Below, piece by piece: positions 7,237 through 14,330 of a stretch of DNA of 17,250 nt. The notes beneath the pieces were generated by a model that saw nothing but the letters and a program-made list of their open reading frames with translations, was not told where the DNA came from and did not search any database. Made by a program: the position numbers and the translations under genes. The number at the start of each line of letters is the position of its first letter. The stretch's first letter is position 1. Source of the stretch: JADKCL01 sp046050405 (lineage in GTDB: Bacteria > Bacteroidota > Bacteroidia > J057 > JADKCL01); NCBI GenBank assembly GCA_046050405.1, contig JBJOPY010000177.1:1-17250 (forward strand), read 5' to 3'.

Positions 7237-9000
7237 TCACTGAGGAAGCAAATCCTCTCGCACCCCGATGAAAAGTGCGTCCAAAGCCGCAGTCTCGATT
7301 TCGGACGGACTGTCGATCATCGTGTCCCTGCCCATGTTGTTCTTCGGGAAGGCAATATAATCCCGGATGCTGTCGTCTCCGCCAAACATGGCCGCGACCC
7401 GGTCAAACCCAAAAGCCAAACCGCCGTGTGGCGGTGCTCCATACTCAAATGCCCCCATCAGGAAGCCAAACTGCGCCTGGGCAGACTCAGGCGTGAATCC
7501 TAGAATCTCAAACATCCGCTGCTGCAAGCCCCGGTGGTGGATCCTGATGGATCCACCGCCCAGCTCGACCCCGTTCATCGTGAGATCGTAGGCATTGGCC
7601 AGCACGCTGCCGAGGTCTTCGCCATTCATGAACTGTTCGAATTGCTCCGGTTTCGGAGAGGTGAAAGGGTGGTGCATCGCAAACCAGCGCTGGGACTCCT
7701 CGTCCCATTCGAGCAGGGGAAAGTCGAGCACCCACAGCGGTTGAAATGTGTCCTTCGGGCGAAAGCCCAGGCGGTTTCCGAGTTCAAGTCGCAGGCCTCC
7801 GAGCTGCTTCCGGGTCTTTTCGTCCTTGCCGCAAAGGATGAGCAGCAGGTCGCCCGGCTGGGCTTCCATGCGAGTGGCCCACGCACGCAGGTCGGCCTCG
7901 TCGTAGAATTTGTCCACGGAAGACTTGAGGGTGCCATCCAGGTTGAACTTCACATACACCAGGCCTCTGGCACCGATCTGGGGCTGCTTCACCCATTCTG
8001 TGAGTTGGTCGAGTTCCTTGCGGGTGTATTCGCTTGCACCGGGCACGCAGATTCCCGCCACGAGGTCGCTATCGTTGAACACGGAGAAGTCCCTGTGCCT
8101 GGCGATGTCGCTGATGTCCCTGATCTCCATTCCGAAGCGAATGTCAGGCTTGTCGCTGCCGAAGCGGCGAATGGCCTCTGCATATTTCATGCGCGGGATT
8201 TCCGCGAATTCCAGGCCCTTCACCTCCCTGAACAGGTGGCGGAAGAGCCCCTCGAAGACCTGCAGGATGTCATCCTGCTCCACAAAGGCCATCTCGCAGT
8301 CAATCTGCGTGAATTCCGGCTGACGGTCGGCGCGAAGATCCTCGTCACGGAAGCAGCGCACGATCTGGAAATAGCGGTCGTAGCCGCTGACCATCAGGAT
8401 CTGCTTGAAGGTCTGTGGCGACTGCGGCAAGGCATAAAACTGCCCCGGGTTCATGCGGGAGGGCACGATGAAGTCCCGTGCCCCTTCGGGTGTGCTCTTG
8501 ATCAAATAGGGAGTCTCGATCTCCAGGAAACCAAGGCTGTCGAGGTACTTCCGGGTCTCGATGCCGAGACGGTGCCGGAGCATCAGGTTGCGTTGCAGCG
8601 GGCCGCGGCGGAGGTCCAGGTAGCGGTATCTCATCCGCAGCGTATCGAGCCCGTCGGTTTCTTCTTCGACCAGGAAGGGGGGCACCTTGGACTCGTTCAG
8701 GACTTCGATCCCCGTGGGAACAATCTCGATCTCCCCCGTGGGCATTTTGGGGTTCTTGCTGGTGCGCTCAGTCACGATGCCTGTGATTTTCAGGACAAAT
8801 TCCCGGCCGAGAGCCTTGGAAAGCTCGTAGAGAGCCGCCTTCTCAGCGTGGACGTTCACCTGCGTGATGCCGTATCGATCGCGAACGTCGATGAAAATGA
8901 AGTGACCATGGTCACGGGATTTCTGAACCCAACCAGCGATGGTGACGGTTTGGCCAACATGTGAAAGGCGAAGTTCGCCGCAGGTGTGTGTACGATGCAT
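7237..9000 (-). CDS. aspS: Aspartyl-tRNA synthetase, bacterial type
   Basis: Charges tRNA-Asp with aspartate in the cytoplasm. The 587 residues match the bacterial class IIb form: N-terminal OB-fold anticodon-binding domain (1-105, RLSHVGQTVTIAGWVQKSRD), class II motif 1 region with FLEIETPYLIKSTPEGARDF (158-177), motif 2 RCFRDEDLRADRQPEFTQID (215-234), a bacterial GAD insertion domain (about 288-415) and motif 3 GGLAFGFDRVAAMFGG (526-541). ATG 9000 begins MHRTHTCGEL, the usual N-terminus. His31 in SRDHGHF is a residue reported to matter for tRNA-Asn recognition in non-discriminating enzymes (see findings). A possible -7-like string, TATCTATG, lies on the minus strand at 9033-9026, without a good partner, so the promoter is uncertain. 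Confidence 0.97.
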   Translation of the reverse strand: MHRTHTCGELRLSHVGQTVTIAGWVQKSRDHGHFIFIDVRDRYGITQVNVHAEKAALYELSKALGREFVLKITGIVTERTSKNPKMPTGEIEIVPTGIEVLNESKVPPFLVEEETDGLDTLRMRYRYLDLRRGPLQRNLMLRHRLGIETRKYLDSLGFLEIETPYLIKSTPEGARDFIVPSRMNPGQFYALPQSPQTFKQILMVSGYDRYFQIVRCFRDEDLRADRQPEFTQIDCEMAFVEQDDILQVFEGLFRHLFREVKGLEFAEIPRMKYAEAIRRFGSDKPDIRFGMEIRDISDIARHRDFSVFNDSDLVAGICVPGASEYTRKELDQLTEWVKQPQIGARGLVYVKFNLDGTLKSSVDKFYDEADLRAWATRMEAQPGDLLLILCGKDEKTRKQLGGLRLELGNRLGFRPKDTFQPLWVLDFPLLEWDEESQRWFAMHHPFTSPKPEQFEQFMNGEDLGSVLANAYDLTMNGVELGGGSIRIHHRGLQQRMFEILGFTPESAQAQFGFLMGAFEYGAPPHGGLAFGFDRVAAMFGGDDSIRDYIAFPKNNMGRDTMIDSPSEIETAALDALFIGVREDLLPQ

Positions 9001-9511
9001 TTTCGTGCGATCTTTTTTGGTGGGACATAGATAGGGAAAAAATGGGTGGGAGGGGTGCTTTTTGAACGGGACCGGAATTTATTTTGTCTTTAATCCGAGC
9101 CCAACTGCCATTTTTCGCCTTGGAGGCCTCCGGTTGTTCTTCTAGGATTAGGCTTGCAGTCAGCCTCCCGGATGAGCGGTCGGACTTCTCAGATGCATCG
9201 AGAATGTAGCAAACAAGGGGGGCAGTGGAGGCAAGGATGTTATCACGCTGCAGCATTTACTTTGTGGGACTTTTCAAGGCCCTGGTGCGGAGCCCGGCCC
9301 CTGACACAGTGTAGTGAACACCGCCTCTCCATGCATCATCCGCCATTTTCCAGAAGATGATAAACGCAGCAGCAGGAGGCAGTCCAATGATTGCTGAGGA
9401 AATCTGTACCGGTCTCCTGCGGGTGAGTTTCCCTGCGATCTTAAGCCCAGTCTTGCCAAGTTCGGATCAATGTTGCTATATTTCCCCCTTGATTCTCGAA
9501 AACGAAATAAA
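9001..9511. other. Non-coding divergent region between aspS and osmC
   Basis: About 510 nt between the divergent starts of aspS and the osmC-family gene. Six-frame reading gives only short frames with no recognisable protein, and no tRNA or other RNA fold was found by eye. The osmC promoter candidate at 9453-9484 is the only element I can support. The region is long for two promoters and may hold a remnant or a small RNA. Confidence 0.5.
9453..9484 (+). promoter_or_regulatory. Promoter candidate for the osmC-family gene
   Basis: TTG (9453-9455), 21 bp, then TATATTTC (9477-9484), one mismatch from TAnnTTTG. Transcription would start near 9491, giving a leader of about 20 nt before ATG 9512, and that leader is A-rich next to the start codon. 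Confidence 0.45.
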
Positions 9512-9940
9512 ATGAAAAGAAAAGCAACAGCCATCTGGAATGGCACAGGTCTCGAAGGCGGCGGCAACTTGAGCACTCAGAGCGGGGCTCTCAGCAAAAT
9601 GCCTTATACCTCCAAATCCCGTACACAGGACTCCGCCGGCACACCGGCCACCAATCCCGAGGAGCTGGTTGCAGCGGCGCATGCAGGCTGCTTCGCCATG
9701 TTCATGAGCTTTCAGCTTGCAGGAGCAGGCTTTCCTGCCGAGGAGCTCGATTGTCAAGCAACCTTGACCCTTCGGACCGAAGGGGGGCTGAAGGTAGAGA
9801 GCATCGCCCTCGCATTGAGAGGAAAGGTTCCTGGAATTTCACCGGAAAAATTCCAGGAATTGGCCATCAAATCGAAGGAGTCATGCCCGATTTCAATGCT
9901 GCTCAATTGCGCCATCACGCTAGAGGCCTCATTGGTCTGA
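9512..9940 (+). CDS. OsmC-family peroxiredoxin-like protein
   Basis: 142 residues. The OsmC/Ohr family reduces organic hydroperoxides with two active-site cysteines. Both are here: Cys60 in NPEELVAAAHAGC (48-60) and Cys125 in SKESCPIS (121-128). Glu50 and Arg37 are positioned to shape the active site. The sequence follows the OsmC subgroup (start MKRKATAIWNGTG, LSTQSGAL, VPGISPEKF, CPISMLLNCAITLEASLV). Two further cysteines, 81 and 133, are not expected catalytic residues. The frame is open back to 9470, but ATG 9512 gives the family N-terminus and an AAAA(T)-rich start context; the upstream part overlaps the promoter. It is transcribed alone and converges with dsbD. The electron donor is not evident in the window. 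Confidence 0.93.
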   Translation: MKRKATAIWNGTGLEGGGNLSTQSGALSKMPYTSKSRTQDSAGTPATNPEELVAAAHAGCFAMFMSFQLAGAGFPAEELDCQATLTLRTEGGLKVESIALALRGKVPGISPEKFQELAIKSKESCPISMLLNCAITLEASLV

Positions 9941-9984
9941 GGATTATTTCTCCCCTCGCCTGATGAACGGAACCAAAACTTGCT

Positions 9985-10006
9985 TGGTACCCGAGCGGGT
10001 CTACCA
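9985..10006. terminator. Hairpin between convergent osmC and dsbD
   Basis: TGGTACCC (9985-9992) pairs with GGGT (9997-10000) and ACCA (10003-10006), with a GAGC loop and a two-base bulge. GGAACC and GGTTTCC outside it could extend the structure. The position between two convergent genes favours termination, but there is no U-run. Confidence 0.4.
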
Positions 10007-10027
10007 TTCGGTTTCCGAGAACGTTGC

Positions 10028-10042
10028 TGTCAAAATTTGACA
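10028..10042. repeat. 15-bp near-perfect palindrome
   Basis: TGTCAAA A TTTGACA: 7-bp arms around one central base, in the gap between osmC and dsbD, 167 bp beyond the dsbD stop. It could be a protein-binding site or part of the terminator region. No gene starts nearby, so an operator role is not obvious. The rest of 10043-10208 shows nothing I can support. Confidence 0.5.
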
Positions 10043-10208
10043 ATCGAACCACCCAGGTTCATCCTTGGAATCAGGCTTGGGCAGTCTTGGACATCCATGA
10101 TACTCCCATGAAAGGCCGGTGAGTTCCTTTACGGATGGGGTCGGACTGGTGAGCGCCTTTGCCACAGGGGAATCAATCATTGCGCCCTCTGGGAGCGGAT
10201 GCAGCGTC

Positions 10209-12947
10209 TCAAAGTGCAGGAGCCCCAGCAGCGAGACCGTGCCGCTTTTTGAACTCGGCAAGGCCTTCGAGCAGGAACTTGTGATAGGCATCCACGTCAG
10301 GGGTGTATGGGCGGGGTTCATTCAGCCTCGTCTCGTCATGGTCCATCAAGACATAGTAAGGCTGGGAAATCAGACCAAAGTTTCGGCGCTGATAATCCGT
10401 CACCCAAGACCCGATGTCTCGCAACTTCTTCCCCTCGGGATTCGTCACTGGACGATCGAAGCGATGCGGCTCATCTGCGTAAAGCGATACGGTCACGAAC
10501 TCGTTCTGGAGGAGTCCCATGATCTTGTCGTCCGGCCAGACGTCGTTTTCCATCCTGCGACAATTGGCACAGCTATGGCCGGTGAAATCGACGAAGAGCG
10601 GCTTGCCTTTTGACTTCGCAAACTCGATGGCCTGCGGAAGGTCATAGAACATGCACAGGCCATGCGACTCGCGGTCCTCGGCGATGAATGCGTACTTGCG
10701 TTCGGATTCACAGATTTCCTTGTTCAAGGATTTTTCACCCGATCCTCCCCCGCCTTCCACCTGATGTGGAAGCAATTTCACCCCGATATTTTTAGTGGCA
10801 GGTGGAATCAAACCCTCCAGCGAACTGAGCGAGCCTCCCCACAATCCCGGAACCATGTACAGAACGAAGCTAAAGCTCGCCATCGCCATCAATAGGCGAG
10901 GCACGGAGACATGGCCCTGCTTTTCGTCATGAGGCAGCAGGATCCATCCCAGGAAATAAGCGCCCAGCAAGGTGAAGATGACAATCCAGATTCCCAGAAA
11001 CACCTGGCGGTCCAGGATGTGCCAATGCATCACAAGATCCACGTTGCTCAAGAACTTGAGGCAAAGCGCCAATTCCAGGAAGCCGAACACGACCTTGACG
11101 GTGTTCATCCATCCGCCTGCCTGCGGCAGGCGATCCAGGAGTTTAGGGAAGAGTGCCAGAAACCCGAATGGAATCGCAAAGGCAACCCCGAAGCCCATGA
11201 AGGCCAGGAAGGGTGTCCACTTGCAGACCGAACCACTGCTCGCCTGCACGATGGCTGTTCCCAGGATGGGGCCGGTGCAGGAGAAGGACACGATCACCAA
11301 GGTCAATGCCATGAAAAATGGCCCGAGGAAACCACCTGCCCCGGCTTTGTTGTTCATGGCAGTGGACCAACTGCTGGGTAGTGTGATCTCGAACAAACCG
11401 AAGAACGACAGCGCAAACAAGAAGAAAATCAAGAAGAAAATCGCATTCGGAACCACGGCACTGCCGAGTTTGTACAGTGTGGAAGGTGGCATGAAACTCG
11501 AAATCAAGAACCCAGCAAATCCATAAATGAAAACGATGGACAAGGCGTAGATGATCGCGTTCTTCATCCCTTTAGACCTATCCTCCGAACCCCCACCTTG
11601 CTTTACGAAGAAACTGACGGTCATCGGGATCATCGGGAAGACGCAAGGGGTAAGCAAGGCGATGAATCCGCCGCCCATGGCTTTCACGAATGTCAGCAAC
11701 AAGCCCCACAGGCTGCAATCGTTCGTCTCTGGAGCCAGTGTTCCGTGAGCTGCGGGACTCGCCGTTGCGGCAGCCCTGGGCAGCCAAGGGGCCTCCGCCT
11801 TTCCTTTGTCCTGGTAGTATTCTGCAAGGCAGCCCTTGAGCCATTTCACGAAATGGGACGGGGACGGATTGAAGCCGATGGATGAACCGTAGATGACACC
11901 CTTCTCATCCTGCAGGGCAAAAGTCGGCGGCTCCACCGTACCAAACATGGCCTTTGCGATTTCCCTACAGTACTCTCCGACCGTTTCGGCAGGCTTCCCA
12001 TTGCCCAGAAGCAAGCCGTCGGTTTCCTTGGAGCTGTCATCGAGATAGAGATCGACCAGGATGACACGGTGCCGGAGGATGGAATCGACAGCGGGATCCC
12101 TGAACACGTCCCCGGCCATCTTCAGGCAATTTGGGCAAGAGTGGCCGGTCAGGTTGAGAAGCAATGGACGCCCGACCCTGGCGGCATAGCTGCGCGCTTG
12201 CTCCAAATGTGCGAACGCAAAAATTGACTCGTTTCCAGGAAGGACGGTCAAGGCCGGCAGAAGGAGTTTCTGGGCCCTGATGTTACCGTTCAGGGTTTGG
12301 GTGCTGTCAAAGGCTGTGAATTCATAGGCAGCAATGCCTGGAGTTGGTTTCAGGGTGTCTGGGAATGGGGAGCCTGAAATGGCAGCACCGGCTATATTGG
12401 CACCGCACACTTTGGCTGTGGTATGCCATTCGATCCCCAGCTTCAGGAACTTGCACATACCAGCATCGGTGCAGGTCTGCGCCGAAAGTTGCCCTTCGAG
12501 CACCACTTCGGGACCGGTGACTTCCAGTTTCTGTGTGAATTCCACCTGCTTTTCATGGAAGCTTCTGATGAAGCCACCCATCAATTCGTCCTCGACTTCA
12601 TCGGCCTTGTGGTTCTCGGTCATCTTGCCTTTCAGCTTGATGCCTTTGCTCTCTTCGGCGAAGATTTCGAGCGCGGTGGGATTGTAGGCGATATTTCCAT
12701 CATCCCGGGAGGAATACAGGTGCCAGCCGTCGACGATGACCTTCCCCTTGAACCTGAACGTCACCACATCCCCGACACAGAGCTCCTTGGGAATGGAAGT
12801 GGCCAGCGAAAATTCGCTTTCCGGGGTGTTTGCGTCCTTTCCCGCGAACTTCGGGGCTTGTGCAGAGATACTCGTAGCAATGAGAATGCTTCCGAATGCG
12901 AGAAGGGCATTGCGAAAGAAGTTCGTCCTACCTGTCGTCGATGGCAT
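10209..12947 (-). CDS. dsbD: Thiol:disulfide interchange protein DsbD with an extra thioredoxin-like domain
   Basis: Carries reducing power from cytoplasmic thioredoxin across the inner membrane to periplasmic thiol proteins. The 912 residues are much longer than E. coli DsbD (565). Order: signal peptide (1-30, SISAQA); nDsbD domain (about 35-180) with the CX5C pair Cys159/Cys165 in QTCTDAGMC; a thioredoxin-like domain (about 243-380) with TGHSCPNC (Cys271, Cys274) and a candidate cis-proline in EPPTF; a membrane domain of about eight helices (413-702) with Cys435 in TPCVFPMIP and Cys557 in SFSCTGP, equivalent to the two membrane-domain cysteines; then a second thioredoxin domain (about 765-905) with TGHSCANC (Cys793, Cys796) and QPYYVL. 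The two thioredoxin domains resemble each other closely around their active sites. It starts 1 nt after the stop of an nDsbD lipoprotein gene. The family call is sure; the purpose of the extra domain is open. Confidence 0.94.
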   Translation of the reverse strand: MPSTTGRTNFFRNALLAFGSILIATSISAQAPKFAGKDANTPESEFSLATSIPKELCVGDVVTFRFKGKVIVDGWHLYSSRDDGNIAYNPTALEIFAEESKGIKLKGKMTENHKADEVEDELMGGFIRSFHEKQVEFTQKLEVTGPEVVLEGQLSAQTCTDAGMCKFLKLGIEWHTTAKVCGANIAGAAISGSPFPDTLKPTPGIAAYEFTAFDSTQTLNGNIRAQKLLLPALTVLPGNESIFAFAHLEQARSYAARVGRPLLLNLTGHSCPNCLKMAGDVFRDPAVDSILRHRVILVDLYLDDSSKETDGLLLGNGKPAETVGEYCREIAKAMFGTVEPPTFALQDEKGVIYGSSIGFNPSPSHFVKWLKGCLAEYYQDKGKAEAPWLPRAAATASPAAHGTLAPETNDCSLWGLLLTFVKAMGGGFIALLTPCVFPMIPMTVSFFVKQGGGSEDRSKGMKNAIIYALSIVFIYGFAGFLISSFMPPSTLYKLGSAVVPNAIFFLIFFLFALSFFGLFEITLPSSWSTAMNNKAGAGGFLGPFFMALTLVIVSFSCTGPILGTAIVQASSGSVCKWTPFLAFMGFGVAFAIPFGFLALFPKLLDRLPQAGGWMNTVKVVFGFLELALCLKFLSNVDLVMHWHILDRQVFLGIWIVIFTLLGAYFLGWILLPHDEKQGHVSVPRLLMAMASFSFVLYMVPGLWGGSLSSLEGLIPPATKNIGVKLLPHQVEGGGGSGEKSLNKEICESERKYAFIAEDRESHGLCMFYDLPQAIEFAKSKGKPLFVDFTGHSCANCRRMENDVWPDDKIMGLLQNEFVTVSLYADEPHRFDRPVTNPEGKKLRDIGSWVTDYQRRNFGLISQPYYVLMDHDETRLNEPRPYTPDVDAYHKFLLEGLAEFKKRHGLAAGAPAL

Positions 12948-12948
12948 C

Positions 12949-13452
12949 TTATTCCTCGGCTTTGGCTTCCAATTTCAATTCGGCAGACAGCATAATGCAC
13001 TTCTCGTCGTTGCAGGCCAAATAATCAAAATTGCCTTCCAGCCGGATGTCGGCCTCCGTAATCTTAATCCCTTGGGAAAACACCACCCTATCCTTGTAAT
13101 AACGCATGATGCCGTTCATGATATCATCGAATTCACTCGTCATTTTGCCTTCCTCCTTCAGCTCGGGAGTGGCTTCAAAGCCTCGGCTGGTGAAGCCCCA
13201 GTCGAATGCCGCAGGCTGATAGGCTTCGTCCTCGCTCGGTAATGCGGAATAGACATGCCATCCCTTCTTGGGAGTGACTTCCACCCGCAGCGTGGTCTTG
13301 GCACCTATCTTCAGGGAGTCATGCCCCTGGAGAATGAATCTCACCACGGCGGCCTCGCTCTCGACTTTCTGCTGCGCATGCAGGCACCCTGTGAGCGAGA
13401 TAGAGAAAACTGCGAAAAGAAGGATCCGAAATCTCATTGTTGACACGGTCAT
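12949..13452 (-). CDS. nDsbD-domain lipoprotein
   Basis: 167 residues resembling the N-terminal (alpha) domain of DsbD and nothing else. The signal peptide ends in a lipobox, LTGC (20-23), so Cys23 is probably lipidated; SPI cleavage after LHA (24-26) is the alternative. The immunoglobulin-like core has KKGWHVYSALPS (62-73), comparable to DGWHLYSS in the adjacent DsbD, and a redox pair in LACNDEKC (Cys147/Cys152, CX4C), a spacing I associate with Bacteroidota nDsbD domains. It is presumably a periplasmic-side acceptor of electrons from DsbD, or a delivery module to a particular client; this is inference. The stop is 1 nt before dsbD and the start 21 nt after purQ, so the three are likely co-transcribed. 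ATG 13437 (Met6) would give a more standard signal peptide than ATG 13452. Confidence 0.85.
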   Translation of the reverse strand: MTVSTMRFRILLFAVFSISLTGCLHAQQKVESEAAVVRFILQGHDSLKIGAKTTLRVEVTPKKGWHVYSALPSEDEAYQPAAFDWGFTSRGFEATPELKEEGKMTSEFDDIMNGIMRYYKDRVVFSQGIKITEADIRLEGNFDYLACNDEKCIMLSAELKLEAKAEE

Positions 13453-13473
13453 GAATGAAGCCCAAAAAATAAT

Positions 13474-14154
13474 CTATGACCAAATGCTTTCCAAAACCTT
13501 TCTGCCGTCCAGATTTCCCAGCAAGTCGTCAGCAGCACGTTCCGGGTGGGGCATCATCCCGAAGACATTCCGTCCCGCGTTGCAGATGCCGGCGATTTCA
13601 TGCATGCTTCCATTAGGATTTGCTTCCGGGGTGACGATACCGTTTTCACTGCAGTAGCGGAAAAGCACCTGGTCCTTGTCCTCTATCTCCTTTAGCACGT
13701 CTGCGGGAGCGTAGAAGTTGCCCTCGCCGTGTGCGACGGGGATCTTGTAGCCCCTGTCCTGAATGAGCTGGGCAGTGAGCAGGCTGTTTTTCGTGGATGG
13801 GCGAATGAACACATTCTTGCAGACAAAGCTGCATGAGAGGTTTCGAATCAATGCCCCTGGCAGCAGCCCCGCTTCTGTAAGCACCTGGAAACCATTGCAG
13901 ATCCCCATCACATAGCCGCCCTTCCTGGCATGTGCTGAGACTTCATCCATGATGGGCGAGAAGCGGGCGATCGCGCCGGAGCGGAGATAGTCGCCGTAAC
14001 TGAAACCGCCCGGGAGGAGGATGAAATCACATCCCTGCAGGTCGTGGCTCTTGTGCCACAAGGGTATGACTCTCTGTCCGAGGTTCTCACGCAGTGCATA
14101 GACCAAATCGTAATCACAATTGCTGCCGGGAAAGGTGACAACTCCAAATTTCAT
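13474..14154 (-). CDS. purQ: Phosphoribosylformylglycinamidine synthase, glutaminase subunit PurQ
   Basis: Hydrolyses glutamine and channels ammonia to PurL in step four of purine biosynthesis. The 226 residues form a stand-alone class I glutamine amidotransferase: oxyanion region PGGFSYGDYLRSGAIA (48-63), nucleophile Cys86 in GICNGFQ, and His203 and Glu205 in MPHPER. The N-terminus MKFGVVTFPGSNCD is typical. A separate PurQ implies a small PurL and a PurS encoded elsewhere, rather than the large single-chain PurL; neither is in the window. It leads a three-gene cluster with nDsbD and dsbD 21 nt downstream, an unexpected pairing of purine synthesis with thiol redox. It has its own good promoter (14185-14215). 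Confidence 0.97.
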   Translation of the reverse strand: MKFGVVTFPGSNCDYDLVYALRENLGQRVIPLWHKSHDLQGCDFILLPGGFSYGDYLRSGAIARFSPIMDEVSAHARKGGYVMGICNGFQVLTEAGLLPGALIRNLSCSFVCKNVFIRPSTKNSLLTAQLIQDRGYKIPVAHGEGNFYAPADVLKEIEDKDQVLFRYCSENGIVTPEANPNGSMHEIAGICNAGRNVFGMMPHPERAADDLLGNLDGRKVLESIWS

Positions 14155-14184
14155 ACCTGGATACTATTTTTCGGACAAGATGGG

Positions 14185-14215
14185 CAAAGGTAATCAAATG
14201 ATCGGGGAGTGGCAA
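14185..14215 (-). promoter_or_regulatory. Bacteroidota-type promoter for purQ
   Basis: On the minus strand TTG (14215-14213), then 20 bp, then TACCTTTG (14192-14185), an exact match to TAnnTTTG. The start site would be about 14178, giving a leader of about 24 nt before ATG 14154. This is the clearest promoter in the window. Confidence 0.65.
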
Positions 14216-14229
14216 TGTTTCAAGGCCCC

Positions 14230-14251
14230 GAGATTTCGACGAAACGATCTC
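14230..14251. repeat. Interrupted palindrome upstream of the purQ promoter
   Basis: GAGA TTTCG A CGAAA CGA TCTC: 5-bp arms around one base, plus 4-bp outer arms with a three-base bulge. It lies 15 bp upstream of the purQ -33 element and about 80 bp after the upstream gene's stop. It could be an activator site, part of a weak terminator for the GT-C gene, or chance. Confidence 0.35.
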
Positions 14252-14330
14252 CCTGACAGTTTGCATTGAGGAAAATGCTGATCAGGCAGGGTGGTTCCGT
14301 GTGAAGGAAATCCACCAGCGTGGCGGGGCA

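Noticed and set aside
7534..8964. 476-codon open frame on the plus strand, antisense to aspS
   Set aside because: The minus-strand AspRS is unmistakable across its whole length. The antisense frame has no recognisable domain and is the kind of long shadow frame produced by codon bias in a GC-moderate gene.
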